Source: Mycobacterium triplex (GTDB lineage: Bacteria; Actinomycetota; Actinomycetes; Mycobacteriales; Mycobacteriaceae). From it: 64,000 bases of DNA. Location: contig NZ_HG964446.1 in assembly GCF_000689255.1 (NCBI RefSeq), forward strand, positions 4,197,250-4,261,249, given 5' to 3'. Of this stretch, positions 54,227 to 62,871 are shown piece by piece. Position numbers and translations under genes: made by a program. The notes under the pieces were generated by a model. That model worked only from the letters and a program-made list of their open reading frames with translations, was not told the origin of the DNA and made no database searches. Numbering within the stretch: the first letter of the stretch is position 1; the number at the start of each line of letters is the position of its first letter.

Positions 54227-55147
54227 ATGGCCATCGACATGGAAGCCATGCTCGCCAAGATCAAGGATCGCCAGTGGGCGCTCGCCGATATCGATTGGGA
54301 CGCACCGGGTGCCGACACCATCAAGCCCGACTTCCGGCCCAAGCTCAAGGCGTTCATGGCCGACCTGTGCTGGATCGAGAACATCGGGGCCCGCGGATTT
54401 GCCGCGCTCGCCAAGAAGGCTCCGAACCCGACCATCGCGGAAATCTACCGCTATTTCCATGCCGAGGAGCAACGGCACGCCAACGCCGAATTGGCACTGA
54501 TGAAACGCTGGGACATGCTCGACGACGGCGAGATCCCGAAGCCCAATGTCAACATCCGGTTGGCCATCGAATGGCTGGACACGTTCGCCGACGACATGCC
54601 CCTGTCGGTGTTGGGCACCGTGATCCCGATGCTGGAGGTCGCGCTCGACGGCGCGCTGCTGAAGTTCCTGCTGGAGTCCGTCGAGGACCCCGTCTGCCAT
54701 CAGGTCTTCGAGAAGATCAACAACGACGAATCTCGGCACATCGCAGTCGATTTCGAGGTGCTGGAGATGATCGGCCACGCCACCGCGCGGCGCCTGGCCA
54801 TCGACTTCGTCGGCCGCTTCGCCTCCCCGGGGCTGATCCTCGGGATGGTCATGTACGTCCCACTGCTCAATCGGATCCGCAACGAGATGGCCGGGATGGG
54901 CATGGACGCCGAACGGTTGTTCAACGCGGTCAACCGTTTCAAGCAACTCGGCGACCGCGGCGAACGCACCCGCCGGGTGCCCACCTACAAGCTGCTCAAG
55001 CGGCACGGCATGTGGGTGGTCAACCCACGCCACCCCTATCAGCTGCTGGCCAATTCCATGGTGTGGCTGTCGGATTTCTACCCCAAGCCGCTGCTGCGAC
55101 CGGCTCCGAGCTGGTCGAAAGAACTCACCCACGACCCGGCGGCGTGA
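54227..55147 (+). CDS. Ferritin-like diiron protein (metal-dependent hydrolase, PF10118-type)
   Basis: This 306-residue all-helical protein has two ExxH-type motifs, EEQRHANAE (near residue 84) and DESRHIAVDFE (near 168). A further Glu in ENIGARG and EVALDG gives a plausible diiron site. The family is annotated as metal-dependent hydrolase, but the ligand pattern is that of ferritin-like oxidases; the reaction is unknown. It lies between the SDR and the Baeyer-Villiger gene, two bases from the latter. Confidence 0.78.
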   Translation: MAIDMEAMLAKIKDRQWALADIDWDAPGADTIKPDFRPKLKAFMADLCWIENIGARGFAALAKKAPNPTIAEIYRYFHAEEQRHANAELALMKRWDMLDDGEIPKPNVNIRLAIEWLDTFADDMPLSVLGTVIPMLEVALDGALLKFLLESVEDPVCHQVFEKINNDESRHIAVDFEVLEMIGHATARRLAIDFVGRFASPGLILGMVMYVPLLNRIRNEMAGMGMDAERLFNAVNRFKQLGDRGERTRRVPTYKLLKRHGMWVVNPRHPYQLLANSMVWLSDFYPKPLLRPAPSWSKELTHDPAA

Positions 55148-55149
55148 CC

Positions 55150-56646
55150 ATGGCAAACGACCACGTCTACGCAACACTGATCATCGGAGCCGGGTTCACC
55201 GGGCTCGGTACGGCAATTCGGTTGGCCGAGGCCGGGGTCACCGACATCGTCATATTGGAGCGCGCCGAGAAGGTGGGCGGCACCTGGCGCGACACCACCT
55301 ATCCCGGGGCCAGCTGCGACGTCCCGTCGCTGCTGTACTCGTACTCGTTCGTGCAGAACCCGACGTGGTCGCGAACGTACTCCCCCGCCGCGGAAATCTG
55401 CCGCCACCTCGAAGACATGGCGACGAAATTCGACATCCGGCGCCACATCCGGTTCAAGCACGAGGTCAACGACCTGACTTTCGACGAGGACGCCGGCGTG
55501 TGGACGGCCAAGACCAAAAACCGCAAGCGTTTTCGCGCCCGCACCGTCGTGTTGGCCTCCGGCCCGCTGTCGGATGCCAGCTTCCCGGACATCCGCGGCC
55601 TGGACACCTATCAGGGACACAAGATCCACAGCGCCCGCTGGGATCACGACTACGACTTCGCGGGCAAGCGCGTCGCCGTCATCGGCACCGGAGCCAGCGC
55701 CATCCAGATCGTCCCCGAACTGGTCAAGCAGGCCGGGTTCGTCAAGGTGTTCCAGCGCACCCCCGGCTGGGTGTTGCCGCGCCTGGATGTGGCGACCCCA
55801 CCGGCGGTACAGGCCCTGTTCGCCAAAGTTCCTGCGGTCCAACAACTTGCCCGCCAAGCTCTGTTCTGGGGCCACGAAGCCAGCGCGACGGCGCTGGTGT
55901 GGAACACCCCGCTCACCTCGGTGGTGGCCCGGCTCGGCCAGGCCCATCTGCGCGCCACGGTCAAAGACCCGTGGCTGCGCCGGCAGCTGACCCCGGATTT
56001 CGCCCCCGGCTGCAAACGGATGCTGGTCTCCAGCGACTACTACCCGGCCCTGCAACGCGACAATTGCAAATTGATCTCCTGGCCGATCGCGACGCTGAGC
56101 CCGGTCGGCATCCGCACCAGCGACGGCATCGAGCACCATCTGGACTGCATCGTGTTCGCCACCGGCTACGACGTTCACCTCACCGGCCCGCCGTTCGCCG
56201 TCACCGGTCTCGGCGGCCGGTCGCTGGCCGGCGAATGGGCCGACGGCGCACAGGCTTACAAGAGCATCAACGCGCACGGCTACCCGAACCTGTTCTTCAT
56301 GACCGGCCCCAACTCTGGGCCGGGGCACAACTCGCTGCTGGTCTACATCGAAGGCCAGCTCGACTATGCGGTGCGCGGCATCCGCACCATCCTGGACGAC
56401 GACCTGCGCTATCTCGATGTTCGCCAAGACGTCCAACTGCGCCACAACTCCGACATCCAGCGCCGGCTCACCAAGACGACCTGGATGTCGGGTTGCCGCA
56501 GTTGGTATCTCACCAAGGACGGATTCAACGCCTCGATGTATCCGGGTTTCGCAACCCAGTATCTTCGCCAGATGAGCGATTTCCGCCACGCGGACTACCG
56601 GGCGGTGGCGCGCCGGGCCACGGCGCGCGTCACCTCGACCGCCTGA
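55150..56646 (+). CDS. Flavin monooxygenase, Baeyer-Villiger type
   Basis: This 498-residue class B flavoprotein monooxygenase has an FAD site IIGAGFTGLGTA at residue 10, the BVMO-like fingerprint YQGHKIHSARWD near residue 155 (first Phe replaced by Tyr), and an NADPH site VIGTGASAIQI. GGTWRDTTYPG is typical of BVMOs. It would insert oxygen next to a ketone carbonyl. The start at 55150 is chosen 2 bases after the previous stop; the long open frame upstream overlaps two other genes. The donor ketone is inferred from context. Confidence 0.88.
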   Translation: MANDHVYATLIIGAGFTGLGTAIRLAEAGVTDIVILERAEKVGGTWRDTTYPGASCDVPSLLYSYSFVQNPTWSRTYSPAAEICRHLEDMATKFDIRRHIRFKHEVNDLTFDEDAGVWTAKTKNRKRFRARTVVLASGPLSDASFPDIRGLDTYQGHKIHSARWDHDYDFAGKRVAVIGTGASAIQIVPELVKQAGFVKVFQRTPGWVLPRLDVATPPAVQALFAKVPAVQQLARQALFWGHEASATALVWNTPLTSVVARLGQAHLRATVKDPWLRRQLTPDFAPGCKRMLVSSDYYPALQRDNCKLISWPIATLSPVGIRTSDGIEHHLDCIVFATGYDVHLTGPPFAVTGLGGRSLAGEWADGAQAYKSINAHGYPNLFFMTGPNSGPGHNSLLVYIEGQLDYAVRGIRTILDDDLRYLDVRQDVQLRHNSDIQRRLTKTTWMSGCRSWYLTKDGFNASMYPGFATQYLRQMSDFRHADYRAVARRATARVTSTA

Positions 56647-56653
56647 GGCCGAG

Positions 56654-57598
56654 ATGCCACCGAACCGGCCGGAGCCAGGCACCATCGCCAGCGTGCTGTA
56701 CAACGTGCGGCGGGCGCCCAAACGCGTTCGCCGCCAATCGCGGGACTTCATCGAGACCGCGGTGTCTCAGCTGTTCGACGCGGCCGCGCGCCATCCGCAC
56801 GGCGGCGCGTCCGGGGAGTACCGGATCGACGATTTGGCCCGGCTGGCCGGCACCAGCACCCGCAACATCCGGGTCTATCGCGATCGCGGCTTGTTGCCTC
56901 CCCCGCTGCGCGTGGGCCGTATCGCCTTGTTCAACGACACCCATCTGACGCGACTGCGACTGATCACCTCGATGCTCGACCGCGGCTACAACATCGCCCA
57001 CGTGCGGGAAATGCTCAGCGCGTGGGAGGAAGGCAGAAGCCTCGGCGACGTGCTGGGTCTGGAGACGGCCATCGTCGGTACCTGGACCACCGAGAAGCCG
57101 GAGACCATGGCGCTCGTCGACGCCCAGGCGCTCGTCGACGATCCGGCCGCATTCGAGCGGCTGGTCAGCCTGCAGGTGATCCGGGTGGACGGTGAGATTG
57201 CCACCGTGACCCGGCCCAAGCTGATCGAAGCGTTCAACGAGATCCGCGGCTACGGCGTCAAATTGGAGAAGCTCGTCGACCTGCACGAGCAGATCGTGCC
57301 CGAGATCGACAAGATCAGCGACCTGCTGGTGCGCGCCGGCGCCGAACACGTCATCGACAGGATCAAGCCGGGCCAGGCACTGCCGGCGGATGCCGAGATC
57401 GCCGAGCTGATCACGATGCTGGTTCGGTTCCGCACCCAGGCCGTGGCCACCGTCACCGCCACGCTCGCGTCGTCGATCGAGTCCAACATCGAATCGTTGG
57501 CCAGCCGCATTCTCGCCGACTACCTCGAACACTCACCGGAAGCCGGAACCGAAGCGCCGCCCCACGAGTTGTCGGCACGGCGGCGGAAAGCCACCTGA
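56654..57598 (+). CDS. MerR-family regulator
   Basis: This 314-residue protein has a MerR winged helix at roughly residues 55-125 (YRIDDLARLAGTSTRNIRVYRDRGLLPPPLR, RIALFNDTHLTRLRLI) and a long C-terminal sensory helical domain of about 180 residues without obvious metal-binding cysteines. It is the last gene of the oxidation block, 7 bases after the monooxygenase stop. It probably regulates these genes. It ends 4 bases from the convergent mbtI stop. Confidence 0.86.
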   Translation: MPPNRPEPGTIASVLYNVRRAPKRVRRQSRDFIETAVSQLFDAAARHPHGGASGEYRIDDLARLAGTSTRNIRVYRDRGLLPPPLRVGRIALFNDTHLTRLRLITSMLDRGYNIAHVREMLSAWEEGRSLGDVLGLETAIVGTWTTEKPETMALVDAQALVDDPAAFERLVSLQVIRVDGEIATVTRPKLIEAFNEIRGYGVKLEKLVDLHEQIVPEIDKISDLLVRAGAEHVIDRIKPGQALPADAEIAELITMLVRFRTQAVATVTATLASSIESNIESLASRILADYLEHSPEAGTEAPPHELSARRRKAT

Positions 57599-57602
57599 GA
57601 CG

Positions 57603-58949
57603 CTACCGGCGCGCAATCAGATACGGCGCCAGCGTGGACAGCTTCTCGCAGGTCTCCTCGAACTCGCGCTCGGCTTGCGACTCTTCGATGATTCCGGCGC
57701 CCGCCCGAAGCCACGTCTTGCCGCCGGATTCGTAGGCCGCCCGCAGCGTCAGCGCGGCATCCAGCGTCCCGTCGGCCGAGACCATCACCACCGCACCGGA
57801 ATACAGCCCGCGCGGTGCTTCGTCGAGTCGCATGATCGCCTCGACACCGGCACCTTTCGGGATGCCCGACGCCGTGACCGCCGGGAAGAGCGCCTCCAAA
57901 GCGTCCATCCGGTCATTGGACGCATCCAAACGCCCGCTGACCGTGGAACCCAGGTGCTGCACACTCCCCCGTTCCCGCACGGTCATGAAATCGGTCACCA
58001 CCACCGTTCCGGGTTCGGCGATCTCGTTCATCTCCTGCAGCGAGCTGCGCACCGAAATCGCATGCTCGACAATCTCTTTGGAATTCGATTCCAGGTCGTC
58101 GCGGGCCTGACGGTCGTTGGCCGGACCACGGCCGAGAGCGCGGGTGCCGGCCAACGGCTCGGTGATCACCTCGCCGTCTCGACGAACGGCGGTGACCAGC
58201 TCGGGGCTGTAGCCCAGCGCACGAATGCCGCCGAGCTGCAGCAGAAACGACCGCACCGGCGTGTTGTGCCGCCGGCCCAGCCGATAGGTAGCCGGAAAGT
58301 CAAGCGCGAAAGGCACTTCCACGGACCGGGAAAGAATCACCTTGCTGTAGTGCCCGGCCGCGATCTCGCTTACCGCCGTGGCCACCCGGTCGCGGTATTG
58401 CGAGCCGTCGGCGGCGATATCGATCCCGTGAGTTTCGCGCAGGTCGCGCACACCGTCGCGGAGCACGTCGAGCACCACTTGACGATGTTCGTCCGAGGAA
58501 AGAGAAATACCGTCCTGGCTCACCACGATGCGTGAACTCGGCCAGAACAGTCGGGCCAGCGGGGTGCCCGGCGCCAGCCGCTGCTGCAGCCCGTATTTGT
58601 AGACGCCGAATTCGAATGCGATCCAGCCGAATAGCTGATCGGTTTCGGCCAGCAGCGAGTCGATCGCCCCGCCGAGGACGGACCCCGGCCGCCCGGACCA
58701 CCCTTGGCGCTGAGTCACGCCGTCGCGGATTACCCGCAATTCATCGCTGTCCAGCTCGATCATCGCGTGCACACCGCTGGCCAGCACCCATTGGCCGGTG
58801 TGCTCGTAGAGCAAATACTCTTCCCCGCTTCGGTCGTGCAGTACCGCCGCCAACTCCGCGGCGAGATCGGCCGGGTCGACGCGGGCCGGGATGGGAATTA
58901 GTGGGAACGCCATACCGATCGGATTCGTCTCGACGCTAGCTTCAGTCAC
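57603..58949 (-). CDS. mbtI: Salicylate synthase MbtI
   Basis: This 448-residue Mg2+-dependent enzyme converts chorismate to salicylate through isochorismate. The general-base lysine lies in YSKVILSRSVEVPF, and the metal and active-site glutamates in GYSPELVTAV, LESNSKEIVEHAI and the C-terminal EESQAEREFEETCEKL. It is nearly the same length as the M. tuberculosis protein and no catalytic residue is lost. The GTG at 58949 begins 2 bases after the IdeR box, so the mRNA may be nearly leaderless. Its product has no loading enzyme (MbtA) or acceptor (MbtB) in this window. Confidence 0.95.
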   Translation of the reverse strand: MTEASVETNPIGMAFPLIPIPARVDPADLAAELAAVLHDRSGEEYLLYEHTGQWVLASGVHAMIELDSDELRVIRDGVTQRQGWSGRPGSVLGGAIDSLLAETDQLFGWIAFEFGVYKYGLQQRLAPGTPLARLFWPSSRIVVSQDGISLSSDEHRQVVLDVLRDGVRDLRETHGIDIAADGSQYRDRVATAVSEIAAGHYSKVILSRSVEVPFALDFPATYRLGRRHNTPVRSFLLQLGGIRALGYSPELVTAVRRDGEVITEPLAGTRALGRGPANDRQARDDLESNSKEIVEHAISVRSSLQEMNEIAEPGTVVVTDFMTVRERGSVQHLGSTVSGRLDASNDRMDALEALFPAVTASGIPKGAGVEAIMRLDEAPRGLYSGAVVMVSADGTLDAALTLRAAYESGGKTWLRAGAGIIEESQAEREFEETCEKLSTLAPYLIARR

Positions 58950-58950
58950 G

Positions 58951-58969
58951 ATTGGTAAGGCTAACCTAA
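58951..58969. promoter_or_regulatory. IdeR iron box of mbtI
   Basis: ATTGGTAAGGCTAACCTAA matches 16 of 19 positions of the IdeR consensus, with AGGCTAACCTAA perfect. It abuts the mbtI start codon. Iron-loaded IdeR would block mbtI transcription here. Confidence 0.85.
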
Positions 58970-59483
58970 CGTAGGTATCTCATAAAGTCGTGGTCTCGCA
59001 AGCCGCTCCCCTCGGACAGTTCTCGCCAGGAATTAATCCGGCATCACCCGTTGCCAGAATCCCGCCGGTACGCTCCGCGGCTGCTGCCACCAGACCGTTT
59101 CGGCAGGCAGAGGCTTTAAATCCGGCGCGTGACGATGGGCGCAGTGGCGCGTCCGGCGGCATCGTGGGGCTTGAACGTTTGCCCCTCGTTCACCTGCTTA
59201 GCGCATAGGGAAGGGCTACCATGTCTGTGTTCCCCGTACCATTGCCGGCTCCGGTGCCGCTGCATGGGGGGCTCGCCAGCCAGCGGCGCGGAGAAGGGGG
59301 TAGTTCGGATGAACCCCACCAGGATTCGAAGCGCCCACGCGTGCGGTCGGGCCGCGCGAGCGCGCCAGACGCCCCACCCGGCGGCTGACAGAAAGACGTA
59401 ACGGAGGTTTAATCCGGTCGGGCACGAATGACTGCAGCAAATGCCCGCTCGCGATTACCGCCTCATCGACCGAGAGGAACATT
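58970..59483. other. Intergenic region between mbtI and the small conserved gene
   Basis: No convincing gene, tRNA or riboswitch was recognised. Short open frames here lack homology that I can see. The region must hold the mbtI promoter on its left end and a promoter for the rightward gene at 59484. Confidence 0.5.
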
Positions 59484-59690
59484 ATGTTCGTGATTCGGCT
59501 CGCGAACGGCGAGGAAGTCCAGGCATCCGACGGCGACGAACTCGAAATTAACCAGGAAACCGGCGTCCTTACGGTTTCCCGGGTCGACGGATTCGAAGAA
59601 ATTACGACGCATTACTCGCCGTCCGCGTGGCTGTCGGTGACGCACCGTAAACGGGGCGCCGGGGTCAGGCCCTCGCTAATTTCCGGCTGA
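59484..59690 (+). CDS. Small conserved hypothetical protein
   Basis: This 68-residue protein starts at an ATG behind GAGAGGAAC. It has an acidic first half (ANGEEVQASDGDELEIN), then GVLTVSRVDGFEEITTHYSP, and ends near SVTHRKRGAG. The pattern suggests a small beta-barrel protein. There is no signal peptide or membrane span. The strong ribosome-binding site and balanced composition make it likely real. Its function is unknown. Confidence 0.65.
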   Translation: MFVIRLANGEEVQASDGDELEINQETGVLTVSRVDGFEEITTHYSPSAWLSVTHRKRGAGVRPSLISG

Positions 59691-59787
59691 GCCCCGACAC
59701 GCGAATCCTGACAGTAAATGCACAGTGAACTCACACCAGATTCACGCTAATCCCGCCTTACCCGGTCCTACCTGCACCGCTGTGACC

Positions 59788-59811
59788 ACGGCTTTTGTGA
59801 TACAAAGCCGT
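59788..59811. repeat. Inverted repeat upstream of the SbtA-like gene
   Basis: ACGGCTTT and AAAGCCGT (59788-59795, 59804-59811) form perfect 8-base arms around TGTGATAC. The sequence is AT-rich for this genome and could be a terminator for the small gene at 59484 or an operator for the transporter gene. Confidence 0.4.
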
Positions 59812-59973
59812 TTCGGCGCGGCCTGAGGCGATGTCCCCATTTCGGGTCGGATCCGAGTGGCGGATTGACAGCCGCAGAGCTAAGTTTTCCACGGTCGTCG
59901 GGATGTTCGTGGTAGCCCCCGCTTGCGGACGGTGCTTCCCCCGGGCCACCGGACGGATAAAGAGAGGCATCTA

Positions 59974-61209
59974 ATGCTGCAAGAGTTCTGGCATAACTTC
60001 ACGCATAACCTGTTCAAGCCGCTTCTGCTTTTCTTCTACTTCGGATTCCTGATTCCGATCTTGAAGGTGCGATTCGAGTTTCCGTATGTGATCTATCAGG
60101 GCCTCACCATGTACCTGCTGTTGGCCATTGGCTGGCACGGGGGTGAGGAACTCGCCCAGGTCAAGGCCTCCAGCGTCGGGGTGATCGTGGGATTCATCGT
60201 GCTGGGCTTTGTCCTCAACTTCCTGATCGGCATCATCGCCTACTTCCTCATCAGCTGGATGACCAAGTTGCGCAGAATCGACCGGGCAACCGTGGCCGGT
60301 TACTACGGGTCGGATTCGGCCGGGACGTTTGCCACCTGCGTGGCGGTGCTGGCCGCGGTCAACATCGCCTTCGACGCGTACATGCCGGTGATGCTGGCCG
60401 TCATGGAGGTTCCGGGCTGCCTGGTGGCGCTGTACCTGGTCGCTCGACTGCGGCACCGGGGTATGGACGCGGCGGGCAACATGGCCGACGAGCCGGGCTA
60501 CACGCCGGTCAAGGTCGGAGTCGGGCCCGGCACGGCGGCGCGGCCGCCCCATGGCCAGAGCCTGGGGAGCGAGCTCGGACTCGCGGTCGAGGACGAACTC
60601 GAGCTTTCCCTCGAAAAGGGCGAACGCACAGAGGAACTCGACGTGAGCCCGCGCGCGCAGCCCACCAAGAAGCAGTCCATGTTCTCCCGTGAGCTCTTTC
60701 AAGAAGTCTTCCTCAACCCCGGATTGGTGCTCCTTTTCGGCGGCATCGCGATCGGCCTGATCAGTGGTTTGCAGGGTCAAAAGGTCGTGCAAGACGACGA
60801 CAAGTTCTTCGTCTTGGCCTTCCAGGGCGTGCTGTGCCTGTTCCTGCTCGAGATGGGCATGACCGCCTCCCGCAAGTTGAAGGACCTGAAGACGGCGGGA
60901 CCGGGTTTCATCTTCTTCGCGTTGCTGGCCCCGAATCTTTTTGCGACGCTGGGGATCATCGTCGCCTGTTGCTACGCCAGCGTGACCCACACCGACTTCA
61001 AGCCGGGCACCTACGTGCTGTTCGCGGTCTTGTGCGGCGCGGCGTCCTACATCGCCGTGCCGGCGGTCCAGCGACTGGCCATCCCGGAAGCAAGCCCGAC
61101 ACTGCCGTTGGCCGCGTCATTGGGTCTGACGTTCTCCTACAACGTCACGATCGGCATCCCGCTCTACATCGAGATCGCCCGTGTCGTCGAAGGGTGGTTC
61201 GGCGTTTGA
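59974..61209 (+). CDS. SbtA-family membrane transporter (Rv2387-like)
   Basis: This 411-residue membrane protein resembles sodium-dependent bicarbonate transporters (SbtA, DUF897). About ten membrane helices lie in two halves separated by a hydrophilic loop at about 165-240 (rich in Glu and Gln). Helix motifs YYGSDSAGTFATC and the second-half GAASYIAVPAVQRLAIPEASP match the family's core. The ATG at 59974 follows AGAGAGGC and agrees with Rv2387. Transport of bicarbonate is a family-based inference. Confidence 0.82.
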   Translation: MLQEFWHNFTHNLFKPLLLFFYFGFLIPILKVRFEFPYVIYQGLTMYLLLAIGWHGGEELAQVKASSVGVIVGFIVLGFVLNFLIGIIAYFLISWMTKLRRIDRATVAGYYGSDSAGTFATCVAVLAAVNIAFDAYMPVMLAVMEVPGCLVALYLVARLRHRGMDAAGNMADEPGYTPVKVGVGPGTAARPPHGQSLGSELGLAVEDELELSLEKGERTEELDVSPRAQPTKKQSMFSRELFQEVFLNPGLVLLFGGIAIGLISGLQGQKVVQDDDKFFVLAFQGVLCLFLLEMGMTASRKLKDLKTAGPGFIFFALLAPNLFATLGIIVACCYASVTHTDFKPGTYVLFAVLCGAASYIAVPAVQRLAIPEASPTLPLAASLGLTFSYNVTIGIPLYIEIARVVEGWFGV

Positions 61210-61214
61210 CGCCG

Positions 61215-62387
61215 TCATCCCAATAGCGTCCGCACGACCGCGTCGGCCAGCAATCGGCCGCGCGGCGTGAGGACCAGCCGGTCGTCCTCAGCGATCAGCA
61301 AGCCGTCGGCGACAACGGTTTTGGCCCGTTCGCGCTCGGCGGCGTTTAGCACCTCAAGCGGAAGCCCCTGGCGCATCCGGGTTTTCAACAGGACGTCCTC
61401 GGTGTGCAAAGCCTCAACGTCGAGCTGCTCGAAACCCGCCACCGGCAACGCCGAACCCTGAAGCGCCTCGGCGTAAGCGTTGGGGTGCTTGACATTCCAC
61501 CATCGCGTCGCGCCGACATGACCGTGCGCGCCCGGCCCCGCGCCCCACCATTGGCCGCCGTTCCAATAGCCGAGGTTGTGCCGGCACTCGCCGCCCGGCC
61601 GCGACCAGTTGGACACCTCATACCAGTCGAAACCGGCCGCGGACAGGCGCTCGTCGAGCAACTCGTAGCGATGCGCCAGCACGTCGTCGTCGGGTGCGGC
61701 CAGCTCACCGCTGCGGACCCGGCGCGCCAGCGCGGTCCCTTCCTCGACTACCAGCGCATACGCGGACACATGGTCGACGCCGGTGGCGATCGCCGTATCG
61801 ACCGAGCACAACAGTTCGTCATCGGTCTCCCCCGGCGTTCCATAGATCAGGTCGAGGCTGACGTGGTCGAAGCCCGCCGCCAACGCCTCCCGGGCTGCCG
61901 ACGCCGACCGGTTCGGCGTGTGGATCCGATCGAGGACGCCCAGCACGAACGGCGACACCGACTGCATGCCCAGCGACACCCTGGTGTACCCGGCCGCCCG
62001 GGCGGCCTCGAAGAAGTCCGGCCAGGCCGACTCCGGGTTGGCCTCCGTGGTGACCTCCGCGTCGGGCGCCAGCGGGAAGTGCCTGCGCACCGTGTCGAGC
62101 AGCGCGACGATGCGCGCCGGGCCCAGCAGCGACGGCGTCCCGCCGCCGACGAACACCGTGTCGACTGTGGGTGCGTCCAGCCGCGCGGTGGCCAACTCGA
62201 GCTCGGTGTTCAGCGCGTCCAGCCACGCGTCCGGATTGACGCCGCCCAGCTCGGCGGGTGTGTAGGTGTTGAAATCACAATATCCGCAACGGGTAATGCA
62301 GAACGGGACGTGGACGTAAACCCCAAACGCCTGTTCAGGTCTGCGCTGTATCCCGGGAAGCTCGACCGGTGCCGCGCGAAGGGCCAT
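61215..62387 (-). CDS. hemW: Radical SAM coproporphyrinogen/haem chaperone HemW (HemN-like)
   Basis: This radical SAM enzyme of about 390 residues has the cluster motif CITRCGYCDFN (CxxxCxxC), then GGGTPSLL and the C-terminal HemN domain (LKTRMRQGLPLEVL). Annotated HemN in M. tuberculosis (Rv2388c), it has the shape of HemW, a haem chaperone, rather than a true coproporphyrinogen dehydrogenase. The start is ATG 62387 (MALRAAPVELPG); GTG 62402 would add five residues. It is convergent with the SbtA-like gene. Confidence 0.9.
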   Translation of the reverse strand: MALRAAPVELPGIQRRPEQAFGVYVHVPFCITRCGYCDFNTYTPAELGGVNPDAWLDALNTELELATARLDAPTVDTVFVGGGTPSLLGPARIVALLDTVRRHFPLAPDAEVTTEANPESAWPDFFEAARAAGYTRVSLGMQSVSPFVLGVLDRIHTPNRSASAAREALAAGFDHVSLDLIYGTPGETDDELLCSVDTAIATGVDHVSAYALVVEEGTALARRVRSGELAAPDDDVLAHRYELLDERLSAAGFDWYEVSNWSRPGGECRHNLGYWNGGQWWGAGPGAHGHVGATRWWNVKHPNAYAEALQGSALPVAGFEQLDVEALHTEDVLLKTRMRQGLPLEVLNAAERERAKTVVADGLLIAEDDRLVLTPRGRLLADAVVRTLLG

Positions 62388-62656
62388 GCCAAATGATTGC
62401 ACGAACGCCGGATCGTGCCGGTTGCTCGACGGACGGGTGGGTGAGCAACTTCACCCCGGCCCATCGTCGCCGAGCGTGGGACTCGCGGACGACTGCGGGG
62501 CGCCGGCCATACCAGCGGCCCACGGTCGGCGACCAGGAGGAACGGCCTCTCAGGGGTTTCTCGGGTTTGTCTATCTGATTACCCAGGATTAGCGGGTAGT
62601 TTTGCTCACCGTGAGAACAAATTCGACCAGGTGGTACGGCCCGTCGGCATCCGTGG

Positions 62657-62668
62657 CAGAATGGGCGC
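62657..62668 (+). promoter_or_regulatory. Candidate -10 region for the leaderless cysteine leader
   Basis: CAGAAT at 62657-62662 lies 6 bases before the GTG at 62669. This spacing would place the transcription start at the GTG itself, as for leaderless mycobacterial transcripts. Confidence 0.5.
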
Positions 62669-62761
62669 GTGACCGTCGCCCAGCCCAGCCTGCGCACTGC
62701 GCTAGTGGCGCGGCGGCACATCGATCTCAAGCGTGTCTGCAGCTGTAGCTGTCCGGCTTGA
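62669..62761 (+). CDS. Leaderless cysteine-rich leader peptide of the sirA operon
   Basis: GTG at 62669 encodes a 30-residue peptide ending LKRVCSCSCPA before a TGA, with three cysteines alternating with serine near the stop. No ribosome-binding site precedes it. Mycobacterial leaderless polycysteine ORFs upstream of sulfur-assimilation operons are known attenuators: cysteine starvation stalls ribosomes at the Cys codons and opens the downstream gene (established in M. smegmatis). TCCGGC at 62752-62757 can pair with GCCGGA at 62797-62802, a possible part of the switch. Confidence 0.8.
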   Translation: MTVAQPSLRTALVARRHIDLKRVCSCSCPA

Positions 62762-62871
62762 TTCCGTAGACCCGCCCACCTGTACGCCCAGCTGGCGCCG
62801 GATCTGCGCCCGCCGTAGGAGACCGGTGAGTCGCGTGTCCACGCTTGCACAGCCCGCGAAGGAGACTTCGA

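Noticed and set aside
54073..55149. A long N-terminal extension of the Baeyer-Villiger monooxygenase
   Set aside because: The extension overlaps two other intact genes in another frame, and the FAD motif sits at the expected distance from the ATG at 55150.
58970..59483. A riboswitch or structured RNA upstream of the small gene at 59484
   Set aside because: I looked for cobalamin, SAM, Mg and cyclic-di-AMP riboswitch cores and recognised none; a covariance-model search would be decisive.
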